Positions 55,934-64,000 of a stretch of DNA of 64,000 bases are shown in pieces. Within the stretch, counting starts at the first letter, position 1. Each line of letters opens with the position of its first letter. This stretch comes from Aaosphaeria pasadenensis (lineage: Eukaryota > Ascomycota > Dothideomycetes > Pleosporales). Both the position numbers and the translations under genes were made by a program. The stretch lies in NCBI GenBank assembly GCA_022813625.1, contig JAKLMB010000005.1, positions 620,001 to 684,000 on the forward strand. Reading direction: 5' to 3'. A model generated the notes under the pieces. It did no database searches. It was given only the letters and a program-made list of their open reading frames with translations, and was not told where the DNA came from.

Positions 55934-58572
55934 TCAGTTCAATCGTCCAGCAAAGCAAGTGGTAGCCAAAAGATCCTCTCTCCAAGACCAGACCGCCGAC
56001 ATAGTTGCGCCGGGTCCCACAACGAGGAAACCTAAGGCAATTAGGGTCGAGGCTTTCCCGACGCTGACGACTGTTCGTCCAACACGCTTCAAGTCCCACA
56101 CAGCCATACACAACCACACGTACGTAGCAATGAAGAAACCCCAGAAATCTGCCAAAAAGATGGAACTAAGACCTTCCCCAAGACCTTTCGGCGTTGCCGC
56201 AAAATCGGGCCAGAAGACTGACTTCAAGCTTGAGCCTGGCGAAGACAGGATCTTGGTGATACAAAACACGTGCAAAACGAAACCAAGAGTACCTGTAATG
56301 AGGTAGAGGTTCTTGAGATGCGGCACGTCTGCAAAAGCTTCTTTGGCTTTTGGCGAGCGGGGTTTGAGATCGTAACACTTTGCGAAAGCAAGTCCAAGAA
56401 CGTTCCCGAGGAGCGGTACTAGCATTGGCGAAATTTGCCAGAGGGCTTCAAATACCTGCAAGGTATTTGGATCCTTCCAAGGCGAGAACATTAAGAATGT
56501 TGGTAGAGTATAGCCGATCATGACAGCCCACGTAAGCGATTTCGCGTATTGAACTCTGACCTCGCGATTGAGAGGCCACCAGTAGGTTTCCGGCTCAGAT
56601 ACGTAGGTGTAGATGGCGTAGTAAATCGGCATATAGATTCCGATTCCTGCCCATTGGACAAGTGTGAACCAGATCGTGATCCTAAGAGATGTTAGCCGAA
56701 AATTCGATCGAGCAACGTATGTTTCATGACTTACAATGTCAATGGTGTTAGCGCATTGCGTTTGCGGTATGCTTCGACTGACCAAATGGCGATTGGCTGA
56801 ACGAGCATTCCAAGAAAATACATTTGAATGTTCGCGAAGTTGTGATCCCATCTTTTCAAGCCCGGCATATACACTGCCGCTAAAAACATCAGGTAGTCAT
56901 CAATGGTCTTGACTCCGATATAGGTACGTTTGAGGGTAAAGTTTGGGTCGTAAGAGTACTTCCCTGTTTTGATAATGTTTTCCAGGTGTTTGTCAAGGCT
57001 ATAATGTGCAGAATGAACCCACATGCCGTAATGGACCATCCAAGCGATAGATAGATAAATCATGATGAAGTACCATTTTTTCATACCTCTAGAAGTGGGA
57101 GTGCTGAGAAGCTCATCCTTGTATGGCACAAGTCTGTCCTTCGACGTCAGTTGCGGGTCATCCAGCTTCTCGGAAAGCGGCATGTTGCGGGAAAAATTGA
57201 AGGTTACGTCCTCAGTGTCAGTCTTCGGAAGTATATGAAAGGCTATAAATTGATGAAAAGGCGTGTCGAGCAGTTCGGTTCGTTGCTGTTCATGCGAATG
57301 CTCCTTGAGCGTCGTTGTCCTTGCTTGTCGAATATCCTGGGTTCTTGCAAAAGCCTGCTCAATCTGTTTCAATGTAGGTTTCGCATCTCGTGAATTTGCA
57401 AGTACATTTCGAAGCGAGTTGACCAGTGTTGCTGCAGACTCAACACATGCATTACCTCCATGCCCTGCTATGGGGTGGAACTGCAAATCATGAGTACTAT
57501 AGCACATCGACACGTTGAGAAATGCTTACCTTGTGTGCGGCGTCACCAATGGTTATGATTCGCTTGAAGTACCAACGTTTGAACACATACTCCTGCAAAG
57601 GTACCAATACAGAAGTTATCTTGTTGTCCAGGATGTCCTTAAATTTCAAGGTGGGAGTAATATTATCGTTTTCTCGCGCCGCTAGGATTTTCTTTTCGTC
57701 CTCTTTGGTGTATGATGGAATGTCTTCGCCGTAAGCTCTCTTTGCCAACTTGAAAAAGTAAAACCAATAAACACGACCTTCAGCACCACCATTAACAATG
57801 TAAGACGCGTGTTTCTTGAAAACAGAATTCGATGCGCCGGGCTCGATACCCTGACAAGGGTTGGAGATTCCGAAAATACAGCCATAGTCAACAGGAACCG
57901 CTGGAACAGATTATTAGAAAATGGTAGGGTGAAGAATCCAGAAACTCACAGTTATGCTCGTCGGATGGAAACCAACCAGGGGCCATCTTATTCGCAATGT
58001 TCCACATTTCCGCCCTCACAGTGCTATGAATTCCATCAGCCCCGACGAGAATGTCACCATGGTAAGAAGAACCGTCAGTAGTATTGACGAGGACTCCATC
58101 GTCAGTAATTCTAACGTTTTTAACGCGTTTGTTCGTGAGGATTTTTGATTTGTCCCTGATATTCTCGTACAATAACTTGAGCACCATTTGGCGATCTAAG
58201 AAGATGATAGGATAGCCGTGCCTAATGAAATTTAGAAATTGGGGATACGCAATTCAGAGTGCCGAATTACCTCTCGCCCATGGAGTGATTCATACCACGG
58301 AACTCGCACAATATCTTGCCCGTGTGATCACGAAAGTGAAAGGAGTCGAGCGGGGGGCTAAGCTCCAAGAGCTTCTGGTAGAGGCCGAGTTGGTCCAGAA
58401 TGCGATTTCCATGCGGAAGCATACCAATGCTTGCACCGACCTGTGGTGCAATATCCGAGTAAGATTCGAGGACTACAAAGTCGATATCATAGAGCTGTAG
58501 CATATTTGCCAGCGTTAGGCCAGTAATGCTGCCGCCCCCGATCACAACTTTGAATTTGCCATTGGTCCCCAT
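55934..58572 (-). CDS. FAD-dependent monooxygenase fused to a polytopic membrane domain
   Basis: Five exons on the minus strand (58572-58271, 58221-57950, 57900-57530, 57480-56735, 56681-55934) give 812 residues. The N-terminal 450 or so residues are a PaxM/salicylate-hydroxylase-type flavoprotein: KVVIGGGSITGLTLA near the start, DILVGADGIHS, and GDAAHK joined across an intron to FHPIAGHGGNACVESAA. From about residue 465 on there are eight to nine hydrophobic segments, for example WYFIMIYLSIAWMVHYGMW, MYFLGMLVQPIAIW, WFTLVQWAGIGIYMPIYY, YLITGTLGFVLHVF and FFIATYVWLCMAVW. PaxM-type enzymes epoxidise terpenoid double bonds; the membrane half might anchor the enzyme or be a cyclase-like module, which is an inference. 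It is divergent from an epoxide hydrolase, a fitting partner. Confidence 0.9.
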
Positions 58573-59163
58573 TGCCGGTCGTTTGTGGTTGAATTCACAG
58601 AGTAGTTACGAATGTGTGCAGGACGTAAAAAATATGTTCACTTATATTCACGGTTTCTTCAGGATTTCTACTCTAAATGATGAGGAAAAGGTTGGCGCAG
58701 ATGATCCCCCATACTTCGGAACTTCGCATGAACGAAGTGCTTGTTAAGGAATCTCGGCCCGAATGTGTTTTCCTATCTTAATTTTGATTCCTGTCAAAAC
58801 AAACTGAATGATCCGAGATGCGGTTGATGTAAGGAAATGCGGCCCGACGTCTTCCACGTATCGGCTGCCCGGAAACATTGCCTCCAAGGACAGGATCCGG
58901 ACAGAGATAGTCTGAAGCAAGAAGCGATTGTCTTGTTACCTTGAGTCAAGGATAGCAATTGCTAATTTCGATCTGGCTGCGTTACCAACTGGGTCTAAAC
59001 ATAATCCAGTACACCAATTTACCGCATGAACCTCGGAACGAGGCAGGAACACATGTAGAGTAGCTAAGCATGACAACGAGCATCTTCTATTTCAATGCAA
59101 CACGCGCACTGAGATTGTTCCTCAAACGTGATCTCAATTTTCGTGTCATCACTTATCCAAATC
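58573..59163. promoter_or_regulatory. Divergent promoter, FAD monooxygenase and epoxide hydrolase
   Basis: 591 nt. No TCGG-N6/7-CCGA site found. It does carry CGGCCCGA twice (58755-58762 and 58840-58847) and several other CGG/CCG triplets, for example ATCCGGAC near 58896. These may be weaker or different sites. Confidence 0.45.
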
Positions 59164-60168
59164 ATGGAAGACTTCGAACGAAAAACGCTCGTTACGCGGC
59201 GTCTCCTCCAATATACGTACTACATTTCTTCGCCCAACGAATCTGCGCTGCAGCATCCCACACTACTCTTCGTTCATGGCTTCCCCGATTCTGCGCATCT
59301 CTGGTCAGATGTGGTCGCATCACTTCAGGACCTTCCCAATAAGATCATTATTCCCGATTGCCTAGGATACGCGGGCACTGACAAACCCGACGACACGAGC
59401 CTATATGCATACAAAGACCAAGCCCAAGACCTTGTGGACATTTTGGCGAACGAGAGTGCCGTGGATACAATCATCATAGGACACGACTGGGGCAGTGCGC
59501 TTACGCAGCGCACTTATCTTCACAACTGTGAGCTATTCAGCGGAATGATCCTTCTCAATGCTGGGTATATGGTTCCCTCAAACCAGCCCTTCAATCTTGC
59601 TGCTGTCAATGAAGTTACGGAGAGAACAATGGGCTACCCGCAATTCGCGTACTGGGAATTTTTCACTGCGCCTGATGCGGCCGAGATAATAGACGGAAAC
59701 TTGGAGAGAATGTGGCAAGTCCTGCACGGCGATGTTCAAGATTGGATGAAAGAGCTGTTTTGTGTCCCTGGTGCCATGCGAAAGTTTTTGCTCGGCAAAG
59801 AAGATGTGCCATTGAAAGCATACGCATCCCAATCAAAATGGAAGGACAGATTCATGCAACAATTCAAGGCCGATGGCTTCGCTTCAGCATTGCAAATGTA
59901 TAAGGCGACCGTTTCGAACGTACAATTTGCATCTGATTTGACAATTCCCAAGGAGAACATCACGATCAAGGTGCCACTCCTGTTCTTGATTTGCACCAAG
60001 GATGCTGTGTGTGTCCCAGAGATGATGTTGCAAGCAAAGAGTGAAGGGTTAGTGCCCCAGCTGGAAGAAGTCAGTATCGAGTGTGCACATTGGTCGCCCA
60101 TGGAGGAACCGGAAGCAATTGCAGCCCATATTAGGGAATTTCTAGTCAAAAGATTTGCACGTAATTAA
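59164..60168 (+). CDS. Epoxide hydrolase (alpha/beta-hydrolase, Asp nucleophile)
   Basis: A single exon of 334 residues; the ATG at 59164 is chosen because the family-like strand follows at normal distance. HGFPD at 38-42 forms the oxyanion loop. GHDWGS at 106-112 puts Asp108 in the nucleophile position, TKDAVC gives an acid near 280, and CAHW gives His near 309. An Asp nucleophile, rather than Ser, points to epoxide hydrolase or haloalkane dehalogenase and argues against a simple esterase or lactonase. Candidate lid Tyr residues occur in FAYWEFF and LQMYKAT. Product would be a vicinal diol. It lies head to head with the FAD monooxygenase and tail to tail with the aldehyde dehydrogenase (124 nt between stops). 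Confidence 0.9.
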   Translation: MEDFERKTLVTRRLLQYTYYISSPNESALQHPTLLFVHGFPDSAHLWSDVVASLQDLPNKIIIPDCLGYAGTDKPDDTSLYAYKDQAQDLVDILANESAVDTIIIGHDWGSALTQRTYLHNCELFSGMILLNAGYMVPSNQPFNLAAVNEVTERTMGYPQFAYWEFFTAPDAAEIIDGNLERMWQVLHGDVQDWMKELFCVPGAMRKFLLGKEDVPLKAYASQSKWKDRFMQQFKADGFASALQMYKATVSNVQFASDLTIPKENITIKVPLLFLICTKDAVCVPEMMLQAKSEGLVPQLEEVSIECAHWSPMEEPEAIAAHIREFLVKRFARN

Positions 60169-60292
60169 GACATTGTTTCATTCTCAAATTTGTATCCGAC
60201 CTTGTCCTGAGTCTCAACTGTGAAGTTACCTACCTTGACACAAATCAAGCTCAATCCCCAATTGTGTATGTAACTAACGTTGTATTCCCTAA

Positions 60293-61833
60293 CTAGGCGC
60301 CCATATTGATAAGAACTGTTTTAGGTTCAGTGAACAATCGTAGCGCATACTCTCCGAATTCCCGTCCAACTCCGCTCTGCTTTCTGCCTCCAAATGGAGC
60401 TTGCATACTTTGCAAGCTGACACAGTTGATACCAACAACGCCTGAGTCTAGCGAAGAGGACACGCGCAGAGCTCGTGTGATGTCGCGAGTAAATACTCCA
60501 GACATCAGACCGAACTCTGTATCGTTAGCCATTTTAAGAGCTTCCTCCTCAGTGTCAAATGTTTTGATAATGCTGACAGGGCCAAATATTTCGTTTCGAT
60601 AAATTTCAGCATCACCTTTCGGGTTCAAAAACACTGTCGGTTGCATGTAGCATCCTGTATCGCCGTATTGGAGGCCCCCAACAACCAGTTCGGCTTCAGA
60701 TCGTCCTCGCTCAACCATCCCCATAACCCTTTCCAGTTGTGACGCATCCACCATAGGTCCTAATTTGGTAGTTGGATCTTGTGGGTCGCCGAAGTCATTG
60801 ATAGCTAACTCCATTCTTCTTGTGTACTCTTTGATGAAATGGTCTGCAATGCTCCTTTGGACGTATACTCTGGAAGCAGCGACACAGAGTTGTCCACTTC
60901 GTGTCAAAATCGCATTGATTGTCCATGTAAGTGCATTATCTAGATTTGCGTCCTCAAAGATCAGCGCTGGGCTTTTCCCTCCAAGTTCTAGCGTGACTCT
61001 TTTCATATTGCTACGAGCAGCCGCTACTTGGATCAATCTGCCGGTTGCCAGCGAACCAGTAAAGCTGAGCTTGCGTATCTTCATATGCTCGGCAAGCAGG
61101 GCGCCAGTAGAGCCGGGTCCTGTAATGACTTGAATAACGCCTGGAGGAAAGCCGGCCTTTTCGAATAAGGGACCAGCAGCTAAAGATCCCAGTGGCGTCT
61201 TTTCGCTAGGTTTCAGAATCATAACGTTTCCAGTCGCAAGAGCCGGCGCAGACTTGAGAAAGAAGGTCGCTAGAGGAGCATTGAACGGGTTTATAGCGGC
61301 ACAAACACCAATAGGCTCATGTCGAATCAATTTCACAAAACCTAAGAAGCGGTAATGTCAATGATAATTCGGAATGTCTTTTTTCATAGTCACTTACCAT
61401 CATCAGCAGGATAATAGTCCCCCTTCTGCTTGTCCGTCCATCCCGCGTAATACAATACGCAATTTCTGATGTAGTTTAGCTCACGGATCGGAGCTAGTGA
61501 AATCGGAATGCCTGAGGTCAGGGAGTCCATCTCGAGAATGGGTGTGAGTTCGTCATCGAGAAGCGTAACCAATCTAAGAAAGCACTCGGTCCGTTGCAAA
61601 GCAGTGAACTGGCTCCATGGACCACGAAAAGCCTCTTCGGCGTATCCAACTGCCGCATCGACATCAGCAGGTCCAGCTATGGGAATATCCTCGATGACGG
61701 TAGTGTTGTTCTTCGGATTTTTGAGACTATAAGTATCTTTGCTTTGTGCTTTGACGTATTGGCCATTCAAGTACAACTTGTTGTAATTCCTCGGGTCCAG
61801 CGCATCACTTCTGATTTCTGCATTCTCAGGCAT
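60293..61833 (-). CDS. Aldehyde dehydrogenase (NAD(P)-dependent, ALDH superfamily)
   Basis: Two exons (61833-61398 and 61341-60293), intron 56 nt, phase 1, give 494 residues, the usual length. The Asn of NPFNAP at about 163, the Glu of LELGGKSP at 264 and the catalytic Cys of GQLCVAASR at 298 are present, as are NEIFGPV and PFGGRKQSGVGREFG. The substrate-side sequence resembles fungal vanillin- or salicylaldehyde-type dehydrogenases, but substrate assignment by eye is weak. It would oxidise an aldehyde to an acid. It shares its promoter with the alcohol dehydrogenase, whose product would be its substrate. Confidence 0.93.
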
Positions 61834-61965
61834 GATTATCGTCTTGAGGAGGAATGAACCAGCCAGATCACAGACTTGATGGAAAATTTAACAAGATGTT
61901 GCTGCGGTACAATGCTCTAGAGCAATGAGGTTCAAATCAGACATGGCTTGCATCCAGCCTTGATA

Positions 61966-61980
61966 TCGGTGGGTTTCCGA
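61966..61980. promoter_or_regulatory. TCGG-N7-CCGA inverted repeat
   Basis: TCGGTGGGTTTCCGA, same fixed bases and spacing as 48492-48506, with an unrelated spacer. Confidence 0.6.
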
Positions 61981-62075
61981 GGTCAAGTTCGGAACAGCAT
62001 CTTAATCTTTATTCGCGGATATCTACTGCCTTAGACGAGCACCTTTTTCAGAACACTTATTGGTGGTTTAAAACT

Positions 62076-62090
62076 TCGGATATGCTCCGA
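62076..62090. promoter_or_regulatory. TCGG-N7-CCGA inverted repeat
   Basis: TCGGATATGCTCCGA, second N7 site in this promoter. Confidence 0.6.
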
Positions 62091-62121
62091 GGCGCCACGA
62101 TTGCCAAGATATATGCCCAAG

Positions 62122-62135
62122 TCGGCATGGACCGA
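62122..62135. promoter_or_regulatory. TCGG-N6-CCGA inverted repeat
   Basis: TCGGCATGGACCGA, the N6 form also seen at 52365-52378. Confidence 0.5.
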
Positions 62136-62238
62136 GCATGTGAGGCCCGAGCCTAAAGGCCACTCCTAACGAAATAAAACCCTACAGATCATAATGTGTA
62201 CGAAGTCCATTGAAGCGAAATTCGACTCCTCGACTATT

Positions 62239-63303
62239 ATGGCCGACGCTATGGATGTCTGGGCCCTGACGGAATGGAATAAGCCCTTGCAGAAGATTCG
62301 CCAACCCATCCCAGTACCAACAGGAACAGAAGTTCTGATAAGAGTCACGCATGCGGGCGTTTGCCATTCAGACCTCCATACAGCTGAGGGCTTCTACGAT
62401 ATTGGAGGAGGCAAGCGATTTTATGTCAAAGACCGCGGCATTGAATTACCGATTGCCTTGGGACACGAGATACTAGGAGAGGTTGCTGCTATTGGGCCCG
62501 ATGCAACTTCAGTTGCGCTAGGATCTCGCCAAATCGTCTACCCATGGCTTGGTTGTGGTTCCTGTACACGCTGTAGCCAGGAGGAAGATAATTTATGCGC
62601 TGCACAAAGGGGGCTCGGCACACTTCAGAACGGCGGCTTCGCCGAGTATGTCGTCGTTCCACATCCAAAATACATAATCGATCTGGGCAATCTCGATGCA
62701 GCCGTAGCATCTACTTTCGGATGTTCTGGAATCACTACGTTCAGTGCGGTCAGCAAGATTATGCCGCTTCCACCAAACGAACCAGTCCTCTTGATCGGGG
62801 CAGGTGGTCTAGGGCTTTCAGCGATATCAGTACTGAGGTCTTTTGGGCACCAATTCACCCTCAGCGTTGACATCAACGATGAGAAGCTAGCTGATGCTAC
62901 TAGAGCTGGTGCAACAAAGACCGTGAACAGCTCTGGGCCCTCCCCAGCCGAGGACATTCTAGCGGTCACTAAAGGGCCAGTCATCGCCGTGATTGATTTT
63001 GTGAACAGCTCGAGCACCGCTGCTTTGGTAAAAGGTTTGGTCGGCAAAGGGGCTAAGTGGGTCCAGGTTGGCGTGATGGGAGGCTCAATTGAGATGTCCC
63101 TTGTTGAGAACATCTTTAAAGGTTTAAGTATTCATTCGAACATCACAGGGAACCTGGAGCATTTTCGAAGAGTGGTTCAATTAGCAAAAGAAGATAAGCT
63201 TAGTCCAGTGTTGGTCAAAACAATGCCGTGGAACTCGGTTAACGAGGCGATGGACCTACTGAAGGCGGGCAAGGTTGCAGGGCGTGTTGTTTTAACTAAG
63301 TGA
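62239..63303 (+). CDS. Zinc-dependent alcohol dehydrogenase (MDR family)
   Basis: A single exon of 354 residues from the ATG at 62239; the frame also has an ATG at 62194 that would add 15 residues. Catalytic zinc ligands are Cys42 (GVCHSD) and His76-Glu77 (GHE). The structural zinc set C106, C109, C112 and C120 has normal spacing. The cofactor loop is IGAGGLGLS, and the acidic SVDIND end of beta-2 suggests NAD. The insert YDIGGGKRFYVKDRGIELP between the zinc ligands resembles bacterial and fungal enzymes acting on aromatic or terpenoid alcohols. The expected reaction is alcohol to aldehyde or ketone. It lies head to head with the aldehyde dehydrogenase, suggesting a two-step alcohol to acid module. 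Confidence 0.93.
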   Translation: MADAMDVWALTEWNKPLQKIRQPIPVPTGTEVLIRVTHAGVCHSDLHTAEGFYDIGGGKRFYVKDRGIELPIALGHEILGEVAAIGPDATSVALGSRQIVYPWLGCGSCTRCSQEEDNLCAAQRGLGTLQNGGFAEYVVVPHPKYIIDLGNLDAAVASTFGCSGITTFSAVSKIMPLPPNEPVLLIGAGGLGLSAISVLRSFGHQFTLSVDINDEKLADATRAGATKTVNSSGPSPAEDILAVTKGPVIAVIDFVNSSSTAALVKGLVGKGAKWVQVGVMGGSIEMSLVENIFKGLSIHSNITGNLEHFRRVVQLAKEDKLSPVLVKTMPWNSVNEAMDLLKAGKVAGRVVLTK

Positions 63304-64000
63304 TTTTGTACGTGTGAGATAGAGATATGATGTCGATATATAGCGATACTTAGGTTCGAAAGGTCCATCTTAAGATCTAGCGCTCGCACCAAGTTCCTTT
63401 GTGGCAATACTTTAGTGGGGCCAGTAACTAACTCCATGCGTCGCGGTGAACAGTGTAGTGTGTACATCAGCAAGACAAACGAACACAAGGTAAATTTCAA
63501 GCCAATCGTCGCGGTCGTAGTAGGTCGGAGGTTTAACCAAATAATATTCGCTAGGAAGAGACCACTGACAGCTAACGCCGCTCCCTGCGTCCTGATATGT
63601 GTTGGAGAAATCTCAGAAGCAAGCGCGAACTGACTTAGAACGATGAAAGATATATATCTAGACGTTCAGACGAATTAACAGACTTATCTATGCAAAATCT
63701 TAAATGTGGGCGGACATTGGCTGATATTGGAGCTAGGTGAGCAGCATGTCCGCTCACTGGGAATGTTGGGTTGGCTTCCTATCTGCATCTTATAGTTTCA
63801 ATTGGAACAAAAAGGTACGGACGCTCAAAGCCCATTACGTTGCATTGAATGATGGTTGATGGTACCACTGTGAATGAACTCGGCATGCCCTAAACAGAGG
63901 AGGTAACGACCCATTTGTTACAGAAGCACCCGTACCTCTGAATCAGCACTATTGGGATGAGAGGAGGACATGCGTGCAACCTTTAAAGCAGTGGCCCAAG
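63304..64000. other. Right edge, no gene recognised
   Basis: 697 nt after the alcohol dehydrogenase stop, with no exon I can support. The cluster may continue beyond the window. Confidence 0.5.

Larger units (their letters stand above)
61834..62238. promoter_or_regulatory. Divergent promoter, aldehyde and alcohol dehydrogenases
   Basis: 405 nt with three inverted repeats: TCGG-N7-CCGA at 61966-61980 and 62076-62090, and TCGG-N6-CCGA at 62122-62135. This is the densest set in the window. Confidence 0.65.

Noticed and set aside
59164..60168. Lactone hydrolase (ester-cleaving partner of the BVMOs)
   Set aside because: The nucleophile position is Asp (GHDWG), not Ser, so epoxide hydrolase is the better call; a dedicated lactonase is not visible in the window.

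Overview
The window looks like chromosomal DNA of a filamentous ascomycete (Pezizomycotina). Genes are interrupted by short introns (about 40 to 90 nt, mostly GT-AG), there are no operons, and protein families typical of moulds are present: a Clr2 silencing factor, fungal Zn2Cys6 and bZIP regulators, a secreted M35-like metalloprotease, a FAR-17a/AIG1-like membrane protein and fungal Baeyer-Villiger monooxygenases (BVMOs). All gene models below were built by reading exon phases by eye. No similarity search was run.

Layout. 1-20 kb is gene-poor. It holds an Hsp70/actin-like ATPase-fold protein (-), a seven-exon secreted metalloprotease (+) and a protein with three Cys-rich zinc-ribbon-like repeats (+), separated by two stretches of about 7 kb in which I see no convincing gene. 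20-36 kb is a housekeeping/chromatin block: a SNF2 ATPase with a PHD region (-) divergent from a Clr2 homologue (+), a mitochondrial-type thioredoxin-like protein (+), a 1959-residue protein made of five degenerate Ulp1/C48-like modules (-), and a bZIP factor (-). 36-43 kb holds a FAR-17a/AIG1-like membrane protein (+) and a histidine-phosphatase-fold protein resembling the tau55 subunit of TFIIIC (+), whose last intron contains a minisatellite. 43-63.3 kb is an oxidative gene cluster.

The cluster contains, from left to right: a cyclopropane-fatty-acid-synthase-like methyltransferase (-), BVMO 1 (-), a short-chain dehydrogenase (+), BVMO 2 (-), a Zn2Cys6 regulator (+), an FAD monooxygenase fused to a polytopic membrane domain (-), an epoxide hydrolase (+), an aldehyde dehydrogenase (-) and a zinc alcohol dehydrogenase (+). 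The last eight form four head-to-head pairs. No polyketide synthase, peptide synthetase, terpene synthase, P450 or transporter is visible, so a stepwise catabolic or tailoring route fits best: epoxidation and ring opening, alcohol to ketone oxidation, Baeyer-Villiger oxidation, then alcohol to aldehyde to acid. The substrate is unknown.

Most notable signals: an inverted repeat TCGG-N6/7-CCGA occurs five times in three of the four divergent promoters and is a candidate site for the cluster regulator. Two GC-AG introns occur in neighbouring cluster genes, one of them forced by zinc-cluster spacing. The dehydrogenase has a 9-nt microexon. The five-module Ulp1-like protein keeps a full His-Asp-Gln-Cys set only in its last module. 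The SNF2-PHD and Clr2 genes share one promoter, suggesting a SHREC-like silencing pair.
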